Below, piece by piece: positions 1 through 7,909 of a stretch of DNA of 64,000 bases. Within the stretch, counting starts at the first letter, position 1, and the number at the start of each line of letters is the position of its first letter. The DNA comes from Candidatus Dadabacteria bacterium (GTDB lineage Bacteria > Desulfobacterota_D > UBA1144 > Nemesobacterales > Nemesobacteraceae), in the NCBI GenBank assembly GCA_009840385.1, contig VXNX01000005.1:124001-188000 (forward strand), read 5' to 3'. The position numbers and the translations under genes were made by a program. Under the pieces are notes generated by a model. The model saw nothing but the letters and a program-made list of their open reading frames with translations, was not told where the DNA came from and did no database searches.

Positions 1-282
1 CGCTCCGATTGAAGGGTTGAGGCTCCTGTCGTAAATGGCTCTGCCTGGGTAGACGCTATCCTTGCTCTTTGAGTAAGTCGTTTTGGCCTGAGATGCTTCG
101 GTTTCCATCTCGGCGAGCTTTTCTTCCATCTTTAAAATCCGGTTCTCATATTCCGATCTCATCTCTTGTATCTCCTTCTTTAAGGCTTCTACCTCCTGGT
201 CGGAAGCGGCGAAAGCGGGGACATGAGAAAACGGCAGAACGGCAAAAAACGCGGTTATGACCGCTAAACGTAATGTATTCAT
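1..282 (-). CDS. N-terminal part of an exported coiled-coil, probable outer-membrane protein (partial)
   Basis: This frame is open from the window edge to an ATG at 282 with a GGAGG about 5 bases upstream. It encodes a signal peptide (hydrophobic core about residues 5-20, cleavage near AFA-AS), then a heptad-rich coiled coil (about residues 28-65, motif EVEALKKEIQEM), then the beginning of a mature domain. This layout is typical of porin-like or TonB-receptor-like barrels of uncultured Gram-negatives that have a periplasmic N-terminal coiled coil, but the barrel lies outside the window. It follows a small Cys-containing exported protein on the same strand and may share its Fur-boxed promoter. 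The function is not proven. Confidence 0.6.
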   Translation of the reverse strand, partial: MNTLRLAVITAFFAVLPFSHVPAFAASDQEVEALKKEIQEMRSEYENRILKMEEKLAEMETEASQAKTTYSKSKDSVYPGRAIYDRSLNPSIGA

Positions 283-360
283 TTTTTCCTCCTTGAATTA
301 AAAAAAACGCTGCTCCCCGCTTATATGCGCGGGAAACCCTAAAAAAACCTCTTTACTTCT

Positions 361-645
361 TTAGGAGGATAGGGGAGGTCCGCGGGTGATTCCCGCGTCA
401 TAAGTGTCCCAAACGATGATAACGCCAATGGGTGGCTGCGGGACGTACTGTGCGTGGCGAATAAGACAAACCCCGCTTGTGACGCCGGAACTTGCGCAGT
501 CCTGATATTTGGCGCTCAGGCAGATCTCGCAGGCAGTTCCCTCATGCTCGTGTTCCAATGAACCGTACTCGGCCGCATGGGCAAAGTAGAGCATCTGTGC
601 TCCCAGAAAGGCGATTGTCAGTAATAAGGAAAGTGCCTTGGTCAT
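361..645 (-). CDS. small exported Cys-motif protein (DUF2946-like)
   Basis: This encodes 94 residues with a clear N-terminal signal peptide (residues 1-24, ending AHA). A CEIC motif sits near residue 40, and two further Cys follow. Small exported proteins with a Cys-x2-Cys motif of this kind (DUF2946-like) commonly accompany TonB receptors or copper/iron uptake genes. The family assignment rests on architecture only. A Fur-like palindrome overlaps its promoter region. The gene lies 78 bp upstream of the coiled-coil outer-membrane protein on the same strand, so a metal-uptake unit is the simplest reading. Confidence 0.5.
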   Translation of the reverse strand: MTKALSLLLTIAFLGAQMLYFAHAAEYGSLEHEHEGTACEICLSAKYQDCASSGVTSGVCLIRHAQYVPQPPIGVIIVWDTYDAGITRGPPLSS

Positions 646-658
646 CCGCGTTGTTAAA

Positions 659-673
659 TGAGAAAGATTCTCA
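659..673. promoter_or_regulatory. Fur-like operator
   Basis: The sequence TGAGAAAGATTCTCA is a near-perfect 7-1-7 palindrome resembling the Fur consensus (TGATAATNATTATCA). It lies between a predicted -10 (677-682) and the start at 645 of the small exported protein, which is a typical repressor position. A related metal regulator (Zur, Mur) is possible. Confidence 0.45.
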
Positions 674-676
674 TCT

Positions 677-706
677 AGTATGCCATAAGGGAAAGTATCG
701 TGTCAA
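677..706 (-). promoter_or_regulatory. sigma70-type promoter for the 645-to-1 unit
   Basis: On the minus strand a perfect -35 TTGACA (701-706) is followed after 18 bp by CATACT (677-682, 4 of 6 matches). Transcription would begin inside or next to the Fur-like box. Confidence 0.45.
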
Positions 707-861
707 TATGTATGTAAGTGAAGTTGTGAAGTTTTCGGTTTCGTCACGGCGGAATTTTATTTTTCTACCGGAATCCGGGAAAAGCCTAGGCTGATGGGCT
801 AGTTGAGTATCCTTGCTGTTTGAGTAACATTACCGCCACACATCGATTTTCGGAGGCTAAA

Positions 862-1863
862 TTGAGTTCAAGACCTATTCTGGTTACAGGGGACCGACCG
901 ACAGGAAAGCTTCATCTGGGCCATTTGGTAGGTTCGCTTCAAAACCGCATCAGGTTCCAGAGCGAATACGAATGTTTCTTTCTGGTCGCCAACCTCCACA
1001 TGCTGACCACGCATTACGACAGGGCCGTTGAGGTAGAGGAAAACACGATCGAGATGGTGTGTGACTGGCTTTCGGTGGGAATGGACCCTGAGTGCTCGGT
1101 TTTCTACGTGCAGTCTCAGGTGCCTCAGATAACTGAACTCTCAACCATACTCTCGATGCTTTGTCCCCTGCCGAGGCTCCAGAGAATCCCCACCCTGAAG
1201 GAGAAAATTCAGGATATGGGGGTGGGGGACAACTATTCGGCCGGACTTTTGGGATACCCTGTGCTAATGGCGGCTGACATACTGATGTTCCGGGCGACCA
1301 AGGTTCCCGTGGGCGAGGACCAGTTGAGCCACGTTGAACTCACGAGGGAGCTTGCCAGGAGGTTTAATTTTCTCTACGGCGACTACTTCGGGGAACCTGA
1401 ACCGCTTATAAGCGAAGCGTCGCGCCTCGTGGGCACTGACGGAAACAGGAAGATGAGCAAGAGTCTTAACAACTGCATATACCTTAGCGACAGCGAGAAG
1501 GAAGTCGAGCAAAAGGTAAGAAGTATGTATACGGACCCGAAGAGAATAAGAGCCGATATACCGGGTACGGTGGAAGGCAACCCGGTTTTTATCTACCACG
1601 ATCTTTTTAACGACGATGCCGCGGAGGTCGAGGACCTCAAGGACCGCTACAGGACCGGAAACGTCGGGGACGTAGAGGTGAAGAAGAAACTCGCCCGCGC
1701 CATAAATCTTCTCCTTGAACCCATCAGGGAAAAAAGGGCGCAGTACGAAAAAAGAACGGACGAGGTTAGGGACATACTCCGCGAGGGGACTCTCAGGGCA
1801 AAACGGATAGCGGAAGAGAACATGGAGGAGATAAAGGAGAGGGTGGGTCTTTTCCGTACGTAG
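862..1863 (+). CDS. trpS: tryptophanyl-tRNA synthetase
   Basis: This class I aminoacyl-tRNA synthetase charges tRNA-Trp in the cytoplasm. The HIGH-type motif is KLHLGH near the N-terminus and the KMSKS motif is exact ([10 protein letters not shown]). The tryptophan-pocket region [10 protein letters not shown] is conserved. I choose the TTG at 862 because a CGGAGG lies 5 bases upstream and the protein then begins SSRPILVTG, as TrpS proteins do. This gives 333 residues, the usual family length. An upstream in-frame TTG at 820 has no ribosome-binding site and would add 14 unusual residues. The gene stands alone ahead of the riboflavin genes. Confidence 0.95.
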   Translation: MSSRPILVTGDRPTGKLHLGHLVGSLQNRIRFQSEYECFFLVANLHMLTTHYDRAVEVEENTIEMVCDWLSVGMDPECSVFYVQSQVPQITELSTILSMLCPLPRLQRIPTLKEKIQDMGVGDNYSAGLLGYPVLMAADILMFRATKVPVGEDQLSHVELTRELARRFNFLYGDYFGEPEPLISEASRLVGTDGNRKMSKSLNNCIYLSDSEKEVEQKVRSMYTDPKRIRADIPGTVEGNPVFIYHDLFNDDAAEVEDLKDRYRTGNVGDVEVKKKLARAINLLLEPIREKRAQYEKRTDEVRDILREGTLRAKRIAEENMEEIKERVGLFRT

Positions 1864-1877
1864 GGGTCGAGTGTTTG

Positions 1878-1905
1878 TTGACAGAAACGCCATCTATTCT
1901 ATATC
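1878..1905 (+). promoter_or_regulatory. possible promoter for ribB/ribH/nusB/trpDC
   Basis: A perfect -35 TTGACA (1878-1883) is followed after 16 bp by TATATC (1900-1905). It lies about 60 bp upstream of the ribB start. No FMN-riboswitch conserved elements are visible in this leader. Confidence 0.35.
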
Positions 1906-1963
1906 CTGCTTAAAGAAACTGTTTGTATTTATGACGTTTTTAGCTATGGAAGGAATATGAGAA

Positions 1964-3163
1964 ATGAACTCAATTGAAGAAATTATTGAGGACGTAAAAC
2001 AGGGCAAAATCGTAATACTGGTCGATGACGAAGACAGGGAAAACGAGGGAGATTTCGTAATACCCGCGGAGAACGCTACCGCGGAAGCTATTAACTTCAT
2101 GGCCACTCACGGCCGTGGTCTGATCTGTCTCTCCCTTACCCAGGAAGACGCTGACCGCCTGGCGCTTCAGCCTATAAAGCCCGAGTACAACGAAGCTCCC
2201 GAACACACGGCCTTTACCGTTCCCATAGATGCGAAAAAAGGGGTTACAACCGGCATATCGACCCATGACAGGGCCTCGACGATAAGGCAAGCGATATCCG
2301 AAGATTCGAGACCCGAGGATTTCGTGCGTCCCGGACATATCTTTCCGCTGATAGCGAAAAAGGGCGGAGTGCTTGTACGCGCCGGCCATACCGAGGCCTC
2401 GGTTGACATATCGCGGCTAGCGGGTTTTCACCCCGCGTCGGTTATCTGCGAGATAATGAAGGAGAACGGTGACATGGCGCGCCTTGAGGACCTCATGACT
2501 TTCTCGGAAAAGTACGGAATAAAGATCGCCACTATCGCCGATCTCATAAGGTACAGAATAGGCAAAGAGAGTTTCGTTCGCAGGGTGGCCGAGGCGGAAG
2601 TGCCCACCGAGTACGGGGTTTTTCGAACCATCGCTTTTGAAAACGAAATAGATGGCCTCCAACACATGGCTTTTGTCAAGGGGGAGCTCAGTTCCGAGGA
2701 TGACACGCTTGTGAGGGTACACTCCGACTGCGCCATAAGCGATATTTTCGGTTCGCTTTACTGCCACAGCAGGGCGAAACTTACCGAGTCCCTTAAGATG
2801 ATAGAGGCAAACGGTTCCGGGGTTCTTGTCTACATAAACCAGGAGTCAAGCAACGGGGGATTCGCGAAGAAGATAACGCGCTATTCGGACGGAAAAATAG
2901 GGGAGGCGCCTGCGCTGGTTCCTGAAAGGCAGGAGCTCAAGGCGGAGCTCAGGCATTACGGAGTCGGAGCGCAGATACTCAGGGATCTCGGAGTGCGCGA
3001 CATAAGGCTTCTCACGAACAACCCTGTAAGGGTGAAGGGACTTGAAGGGTTCGGACTCAGGATAGTTGGAAGCGTTCCCGTGGACATCTCGGATTACAGG
3101 GAAAAAGAAGCCGCCATAGGAAAAAGCTCGGATTACGGTAATATTCTTTCCATATCGAAATAA
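1964..3163 (+). CDS. ribB: 3,4-dihydroxy-2-butanone-4-phosphate synthase with degenerate GTP cyclohydrolase II domain (RibBX-like)
   Basis: This encodes 399 residues. The N-terminal RibB domain (about 1-200) is intact: acidic metal site DDEDRENEGD, GHIFPL, and HTEASVD. It makes the four-carbon unit of riboflavin from ribulose 5-phosphate. The C-terminal half has the RibA fold but lacks key residues. The third zinc cysteine is Ser (C...YCHS instead of CxC), and the GTP-binding QEGRGIGL loop reads QESSNGGF. The downstream YGVGAQILRDLGVR and LLTNNP segments are kept. Hybrids of this type, with RibB activity but no GTP cyclohydrolase II, are known as RibBX. A separate ribA should exist elsewhere. 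ribH follows 11 bp downstream. Confidence 0.85.
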   Translation: MNSIEEIIEDVKQGKIVILVDDEDRENEGDFVIPAENATAEAINFMATHGRGLICLSLTQEDADRLALQPIKPEYNEAPEHTAFTVPIDAKKGVTTGISTHDRASTIRQAISEDSRPEDFVRPGHIFPLIAKKGGVLVRAGHTEASVDISRLAGFHPASVICEIMKENGDMARLEDLMTFSEKYGIKIATIADLIRYRIGKESFVRRVAEAEVPTEYGVFRTIAFENEIDGLQHMAFVKGELSSEDDTLVRVHSDCAISDIFGSLYCHSRAKLTESLKMIEANGSGVLVYINQESSNGGFAKKITRYSDGKIGEAPALVPERQELKAELRHYGVGAQILRDLGVRDIRLLTNNPVRVKGLEGFGLRIVGSVPVDISDYREKEAAIGKSSDYGNILSISK

Positions 3164-3174
3164 GAGGGGAGCAG

Positions 3175-3642
3175 ATGCCTGAAACAATAGAAGGAAAACT
3201 GAGCGCCGGGAAATTTCGCTTCGCCATCGTGTCAAGCAGGGTTAACAGCTTCGTTACGAACCCGATGACGGAAGGAGCGATCGACACCCTCGTTCGTCAC
3301 GGCGCGAGCGACAGGTCAATAGACGTAATAAAGGTGCCAGGCTCTTTCGAGGTGCCCCTGGCGGTGAAGAAAGCGGCCCTGTCCGGAAAATACGACGCTG
3401 TCGTGGCGATCGGAGCCATAATAAGAGGACAGACTTCCCATTTTGATTTTCTCGCTTCGCAGGTGACAAAGGATTTATCCGCGGTGGCTCTCGAGACCGG
3501 AGTGCCCGTCTGCTCCGGCATAATAACCACGGAAACGACCGAGCAGGCCATTGAGAGGGCAGGGGTCAAGGCCGGGAACAGAGGGAGCGAGGCCGCACTT
3601 AGCGCGCTTGAGATGGTCAATCTCGTAAAAGCGCTTTCCTAG
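3175..3642 (+). CDS. ribH: 6,7-dimethyl-8-ribityllumazine synthase
   Basis: This enzyme condenses the RibB product with the ribitylaminouracil intermediate in the penultimate riboflavin step, usually as an icosahedral shell. The 155 residues are full length. Visible motifs are FNS-like VNSFVTNPM near residue 23, the PGSFEVPLA segment, GAIIRGQTSHFDF with the catalytic His, and a C-terminal NRGSEAALSALEM. A GGGGAG ribosome site lies just upstream of the ATG. It sits between ribB and nusB, a classic bacterial order. Confidence 0.95.
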   Translation: MPETIEGKLSAGKFRFAIVSSRVNSFVTNPMTEGAIDTLVRHGASDRSIDVIKVPGSFEVPLAVKKAALSGKYDAVVAIGAIIRGQTSHFDFLASQVTKDLSAVALETGVPVCSGIITTETTEQAIERAGVKAGNRGSEAALSALEMVNLVKALS

Positions 3643-3651
3643 ATTTTCCAA

Positions 3652-4107
3652 ATGGGGAAGAGAAGGCTATCAAGAAAAACCGCCCTTCAGTTTCTCTATC
3701 AGTTTGACTCGGCGTCCGGCGAAGTTTCCCCCAAGACGTCTGACCTGCGCTCCGATTTCGAATCATTCTGTTCATTTCATCACGAAACGGCGGACGGTGA
3801 AATACTCGAATTCGCGTTTGCGCTCTGCCGGGGGGTTTTTGAGAATCTTGGTACCATAGACGACATCGTTAACAGGTGCTCTGAGCACTGGAAGGTATCG
3901 AGAATGTCCATGATAGACAGAAACATTCTGCGCCTCTCGGTTTACGAGATGGTCTTCTTGAGCGACATACCTCTGCCTGTTACTATAAACGAGGCGATTG
4001 AAGTGGCCAAAGAGTTCGGATCGGAAACCTCCGCAGCGTTTATAAACGGTATTCTCGATAAGATCGGAAAAGGTATGGAAGAAGGCGAGTTAAGCGATGA
4101 TAAGTGA
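3652..4107 (+). CDS. nusB: transcription antitermination factor NusB
   Basis: This encodes 151 residues, the family length. NusB binds boxA RNA with NusE (S10) and supports rRNA antitermination. The sequence starts with the conserved RRLSRKTALQFLYQFD helix. It also has the C-terminal signature with MSMIDRNILRLSVYEM and the ITINEAIEVAKEFG-type segment. It begins 9 bp after ribH, and its end overlaps trpD by 11 bp, suggesting translational coupling. Confidence 0.93.
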   Translation: MGKRRLSRKTALQFLYQFDSASGEVSPKTSDLRSDFESFCSFHHETADGEILEFAFALCRGVFENLGTIDDIVNRCSEHWKVSRMSMIDRNILRLSVYEMVFLSDIPLPVTINEAIEVAKEFGSETSAAFINGILDKIGKGMEEGELSDDK

Positions 4108-5131
4108 AGTAATTTCAAAGCTTGTGGAAGGTGAAGACCTCTCGGAAAAAGAGGTGACCGCGGTCTTTGATCTTATGATGGAAGGGGAACTTCCCGAGAG
4201 CCAGATGGCCGCCTTTCTTACGGCGCTTCGCATGAAGGGGGAAACCGTTTCCGAGATAACCGGCGTTGCCAAGGCCCTCCTGCAGAAGGCAGAAAAGATA
4301 GACTGTGACCGGGAAACCGCCGTGGATCTCTGCGGAACCGGCGGAGACGGAAGCGGGACGTTTAATGTATCCACGACCGCGGCCTTCATAGTCTCTGGTG
4401 CCGGAGCTACGGTCGCAAAACACGGCAACAGGTCGGTTTCAAGCCCGGTTGGAAGCGCGGATGTGCTGGAAGCACTTGGTGTGAAGATAGGCATCTCCCC
4501 GGCTTCAGCTCAGAATTGTCTCTCAGAAGCCGGAATAGCATTTCTTTTTGCTCCCGTCTATCACCCTGCCATGAGGAATGTCGCCAAGTGCAGAAAAGAG
4601 CTCGGAATAAGGACCGTTTTTAACCTGATAGGTCCCGTGGTGAACCCCGCGGGCGTTAGAAACCAGCTTATGGGGGTGTACTCACCGCACCTTCTCGTTC
4701 CTGTCGCCGAGGTGCTTAAGAACCTCGGTTCGCGAACCGTCATGGTGGTTCACGGTGAAGGTTGTCTGGACGAAATAACCGTCACCGGAAGCACGAAGGT
4801 GGCCGAACTTCGCGACGGCGAGATCAGGGAGTACGATCTGCGGCCCGAAGACTTCGCTATGAAAACCCGTTCCCCCGAAGAACTCGGGGGCGGCAGCAAC
4901 GCGGACGAGAATGCCGAGATAACTCTTTCGGTGCTTAGGGGAGAGGAGAACGGCGCGAAAACGGACGCAAGTCTCATAAATGCGATGGCGGCCATATACG
5001 TTTCGGGCAAAGTGGCTAGTCTCGCGGAAGCGCTTCTGCTTGCAGAAGAATCTCTTTCAAGCGGGGCCGCGCTCGGAAAGCTTGAGATGCTCGTTGAAAT
5101 TACTAACCGGAACCAGCCGAATGATTCTTGA
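4097..5131 (+). CDS. trpD: anthranilate phosphoribosyltransferase
   Basis: This transfers phosphoribose from PRPP to anthranilate in tryptophan synthesis. The 344 residues match the family. The glycine-rich PRPP loop DLCGTGGDGSGTFN is at about residue 75, followed by KHGNRSVSS and by NLIGPVVNPAG. The gene overlaps nusB by 11 bp and trpC by 11 bp, so the three are probably read as one coupled unit. trpE, trpG, trpF, trpB and trpA are not in the window. Confidence 0.95.
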   Translation: MISEVISKLVEGEDLSEKEVTAVFDLMMEGELPESQMAAFLTALRMKGETVSEITGVAKALLQKAEKIDCDRETAVDLCGTGGDGSGTFNVSTTAAFIVSGAGATVAKHGNRSVSSPVGSADVLEALGVKIGISPASAQNCLSEAGIAFLFAPVYHPAMRNVAKCRKELGIRTVFNLIGPVVNPAGVRNQLMGVYSPHLLVPVAEVLKNLGSRTVMVVHGEGCLDEITVTGSTKVAELRDGEIREYDLRPEDFAMKTRSPEELGGGSNADENAEITLSVLRGEENGAKTDASLINAMAAIYVSGKVASLAEALLLAEESLSSGAALGKLEMLVEITNRNQPNDS

Positions 5132-5894
5132 CGATATAGTTGCGTACAAAAAACAAGAGCTTGAAGAAGCGAAAAAAAAACTTCCCCTCAGAGAACTTGC
5201 CTCAACTGCTGTGGAGACCCCCCCGGCCATTGATTTTCTGGACCTTCACGCAAAGACTCCGGGGGTGAAGATAATATCGGAAATAAAAAAGGCATCTCCT
5301 TCAAAAGGTGTTATAAGGGATGATTTCGACCATTTCTCTATTGCCCGGGAGTATGAAGCCTCGGGAGCTTTCGCGCTTTCGGTTCTTACCGACCGCAAGT
5401 TTTTCGGGGGCGATATTTCCTACCTCTCCGATATAAGGGCTCACTCCGAGCTTCCGATTCTGAGAAAGGACTTCACCATAGACTCCTACCAGGTTTATGA
5501 GGCAAGGCGCCACGGAGCTGATCTCGTGCTTTTAATAGTTGCCGTATTGGACCGCGGGGAAATAGAGGAATACCTTTCTCTTGCGCGTTCCCTCGGGATG
5601 AACTGCATCGTGGAGGTGCACGGCGAGGAGGAACTCGAAACCGCCCTGTTGGCGGGAAGCGAAATAATCGGCATAAACAACAGGGATCTTCGGACATTTG
5701 ACGTTTCGCTTGACGTGTCAAAGAGACTTTCCGGCATGGTGCCCGAAGGGAAAATCCTAATAAGCGAAAGCGGCATATCCTCTGTTGAGGATATGGCAGG
5801 ACTTATGGACTTCGGTATAGATACTTTTCTTATAGGAGAGACGTTTATGAAGGCGAAGAGCCCGGGGGAGGCACTTCGCGGGTTTCTTTGCTGA
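5121..5894 (+). CDS. trpC: indole-3-glycerol-phosphate synthase
   Basis: This TIM-barrel enzyme closes the indole ring in tryptophan synthesis. I start at the ATG at 5121, inside the trpD end, giving 257 residues beginning MILDDIVAYKKQELEEAK, the typical IGPS N-terminus. An earlier in-frame start only reads trpD out of frame. Catalytic signatures are EIKKASPSKG, ILRKDFTID, EVHGEEE, GINNRDL and ISESGI. No TrpF fusion is present. Confidence 0.95.
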   Translation: MILDDIVAYKKQELEEAKKKLPLRELASTAVETPPAIDFLDLHAKTPGVKIISEIKKASPSKGVIRDDFDHFSIAREYEASGAFALSVLTDRKFFGGDISYLSDIRAHSELPILRKDFTIDSYQVYEARRHGADLVLLIVAVLDRGEIEEYLSLARSLGMNCIVEVHGEEELETALLAGSEIIGINNRDLRTFDVSLDVSKRLSGMVPEGKILISESGISSVEDMAGLMDFGIDTFLIGETFMKAKSPGEALRGFLC

Positions 5895-6238
5895 TGGAGT
5901 CTTTTTGGAGTATGAATAAAGAAGGAAGAAAAAGACCTTGGCTGGCAGTTTTGCTGTCCCTTTTTTTTCCGGGACTGGGCCAGCTTTACAACGGACAGTT
6001 TGCTAAGGCCGTGTCGATATTCGCTCTCGTGATCATCGTTAACATGCTTTCCCGCGAGCCGCTTGAGATTTTCCTTCAGTTTGCGGACGCAGGGGCGCTT
6101 GGCGATGTTCCCCGCGATACCCTTACTCTGGTTGCGGGGTATTCTCTTGCGACGCTTTTTATCGCGGGGATTTCAATTTACGACGCGAACGTGACGGCCA
6201 AGAAAATAAATCTTGAAATTGAAGAAAAACGGTCATAA
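5894..6238 (+). CDS. small TM2/DUF5683-like membrane protein
   Basis: About 114 residues. A basic N-terminus (KRPW) is followed by a first hydrophobic segment containing FFPGLGQLYNGQ, the glycine/Tyr motif typical of TM2-type and DUF5683 proteins. One or two further membrane segments follow, and the tail is charged. The start is uncertain: an ATG overlapping the trpC stop (5894) or the ATG at 5912. The function is unknown. It is probably cotranscribed with trpC. Confidence 0.6.
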   Translation: MESFWSMNKEGRKRPWLAVLLSLFFPGLGQLYNGQFAKAVSIFALVIIVNMLSREPLEIFLQFADAGALGDVPRDTLTLVAGYSLATLFIAGISIYDANVTAKKINLEIEEKRS

Positions 6239-6253
6239 GGAGGAAAAAGGCAA

Positions 6254-6766
6254 ATGGAAAGAGATGACGCTGTAAAAATGAAGGGCAATCCGATCACGCT
6301 TATCGGTCCCGAGCTCAAAAAGGGCGATAAAGCTCCCGATTTCAGGTGCATGGAGGCTTTTGGGAGCGAGGTAGATCTTGGGAGCTTTGGTGACGACGTA
6401 AAGGTTTTCAACGTCGTGGTTTCAGTGGACACTCCGGTCTGCGATGTTCAGATAAAGAGGTTCAACGAGGAAGCCGCGGGGCTTTCGGACTCGGTACAGA
6501 TAATAACGGTGAGCATGGATCTTCCGTTTGCGCAGAGCCGCTACTGCGCGGCCGCCGGAGTGGAGAGGGTAAGAACAGCATCTGATTACCAGTACGCTTC
6601 TTTCGGCGAGGCCTACGGGGTGCTTATAAAGGAAAACCGTCTTCTTGCTCGCTCGATTTTTGTTGTGGGTCCCGATAACACGCTTGCTCATGTTGAATAC
6701 GTAGGCGATATAGTGAACGAGCCCGATTACGAGGCGGCGCTTGCGGCAATAAGATCAATAGGATAG
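6254..6766 (+). CDS. tpx: thiol peroxidase (atypical 2-Cys peroxiredoxin)
   Basis: This reduces hydroperoxides using thioredoxin. The 170 residues are full length. The peroxidatic Cys is in DTPVCDVQ, the resolving Cys in SRYC after the DLPFAQSR segment, both as in Tpx. An AAGGAGGA site lies before the ATG. A second peroxiredoxin (bcp) lies 0.7 kb downstream, giving a small oxidative-defence grouping. Confidence 0.93.
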   Translation: MERDDAVKMKGNPITLIGPELKKGDKAPDFRCMEAFGSEVDLGSFGDDVKVFNVVVSVDTPVCDVQIKRFNEEAAGLSDSVQIITVSMDLPFAQSRYCAAAGVERVRTASDYQYASFGEAYGVLIKENRLLARSIFVVGPDNTLAHVEYVGDIVNEPDYEAALAAIRSIG

Positions 6767-6781
6767 GGGAGAGAACCGATC

Positions 6782-7027
6782 ATGGAGCTTCTTGGACTGG
6801 CCATTGCGTTTATAGTAGCTTTCTGGGTCTACTCGGACGCGAAAAACAGGGGCAAGACCACTGGGAGGGCGTTTTTGTGGTTCCTCGGCGTGTTCTTCAT
6901 CCTGATACTGTTTTTGCCGCTCTGGTTCATTACTAGGCCCAAGGTAAAGCTTTGTCCTCACTGCGGCGAATACTACGAATATGGAGCATCGGATATCTTC
7001 TGTCCCAGATGCGGTGTTGAGTTGTAG
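6782..7027 (+). CDS. small membrane protein with C-terminal zinc ribbon
   Basis: This encodes 81 residues. Two membrane helices (about 1-17 and 28-47) precede a CPHCGEYYEYG...FCPRCG double CxxC zinc ribbon. The ATG follows a GGGAGAG site. The function is not recognised. A second protein with a C-terminal zinc ribbon is encoded at 27163-27690. Confidence 0.65.
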   Translation: MELLGLAIAFIVAFWVYSDAKNRGKTTGRAFLWFLGVFFILILFLPLWFITRPKVKLCPHCGEYYEYGASDIFCPRCGVEL

Positions 7028-7064
7028 GTCGGGGAATGATATTTTTACTTTAAGGTGTACTTTG

Positions 7065-7388
7065 ATGAGCGAGGCAACTGAGAGACCCGAAGTCAGCGAA
7101 GGTGACGTGATGGAGGTGCTCGGCGACATATACGATCCCGAGATACCGATAGATATAGTTAATCTGGGCCTTGTCTACCGGGTTGCCGTAGAAGGTTCCC
7201 ATGTGGATATCGATATGACGATGACATCTCCTGGATGTCCCGCCGCAACACAGATAGTTGCCGAGGCCAAGTACCTTGTCGAAGAGCTTGACGGAGTTTC
7301 CGAGGTGAACATAGAGATCGTGTGGGACCCTCCCTGGGATCCGGGGAAGATGAGCGAAGCGGCAAAGGAAAGTCTGGGGATGTTCTGA
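7065..7388 (+). CDS. sufT: SufT/MIP18-family (DUF59) iron-sulfur maturation protein
   Basis: This encodes 107 residues from the ATG at 7065, which has AAGGTG 8 bases upstream. An earlier in-frame start would read through the upstream zinc-ribbon gene. DUF59 signatures are IYDPEIPIDIVNLGLVY, TSPGCPAA with the conserved Cys, and WDPPWDP near the C-terminus. Relatives assist Fe-S cluster assembly or transfer. The ACIII Fe-S subunit lies a little downstream but no direct link is shown. Symbol by family similarity. Confidence 0.8.
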   Translation: MSEATERPEVSEGDVMEVLGDIYDPEIPIDIVNLGLVYRVAVEGSHVDIDMTMTSPGCPAATQIVAEAKYLVEELDGVSEVNIEIVWDPPWDPGKMSEAAKESLGMF

Positions 7389-7430
7389 TCCGCGCTACTG
7401 TGCTGGCTGGCACGATCAAGGAGGTTGGAA

Positions 7431-7889
7431 ATGGGAAAAGATCTTGAGATAGGGAGCCATGCCCCCGATTTTGAAGCCGAGACCTACGGAGCTGAGAAGA
7501 TAAAACTGAGCGACTTCTATTCAAAAGGGACCGTGGCGCTTTACTTTTACCCCAGGGACAACACTTCAGGCTGTACGAAGGAAGCCTGTTCGCTTCGCGA
7601 CGCGGAGGAGGAGCTTGCGTCCCTTGGAGTGCAGGTCCTGGGGGTAAGCACAGACGGGGTGAAGTCCCATGAGAACTTCAGAGACAAGTTTTCGCTTAAT
7701 TTCCCTCTGCTTAGCGACAAAAGCAGGGAGATAGTGGATCTCTACGGGGCAAGAAGCAAGTTCGGTTCCGCCCGCAGATTCACCTTCCTTATTGAAAAAG
7801 GAGGCAGGATAGCCCATATCTGGAAAAAGGTGAAAACCTCGTCTCACGCCGAAGAGATAGCCGAGAAGGTAAAAGAGCTGGGTTTGTAG
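7431..7889 (+). CDS. bcp: thioredoxin-dependent peroxiredoxin, BCP/PrxQ type
   Basis: This encodes 152 residues from the ATG at 7431, preceded by AAGGAGG with 6-base spacing. A TTG two codons earlier is less likely. The catalytic motif TSGCTKEAC has the peroxidatic Cys and the resolving Cys five residues later, as in BCP. YFYPRDNT and a C-terminal HIWKKVK segment are also typical. It reduces peroxides in the cytoplasm. Confidence 0.92.
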   Translation: MGKDLEIGSHAPDFEAETYGAEKIKLSDFYSKGTVALYFYPRDNTSGCTKEACSLRDAEEELASLGVQVLGVSTDGVKSHENFRDKFSLNFPLLSDKSREIVDLYGARSKFGSARRFTFLIEKGGRIAHIWKKVKTSSHAEEIAEKVKELGL

Positions 7890-7909
7890 TTTTCCCGCCG
7901 CTAATTTTG

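Noticed and set aside
820-861. Upstream TTG start for trpS adding 14 residues
   Set aside because: There is no ribosome site before it, while CGGAGG precedes the TTG at 862 and the protein then begins like other TrpS proteins.
1864-1963. FMN riboswitch upstream of the riboflavin genes
   Set aside because: The 100-nt leader is too short and lacks the conserved RFN-element stems. Only a promoter-like pair is visible.
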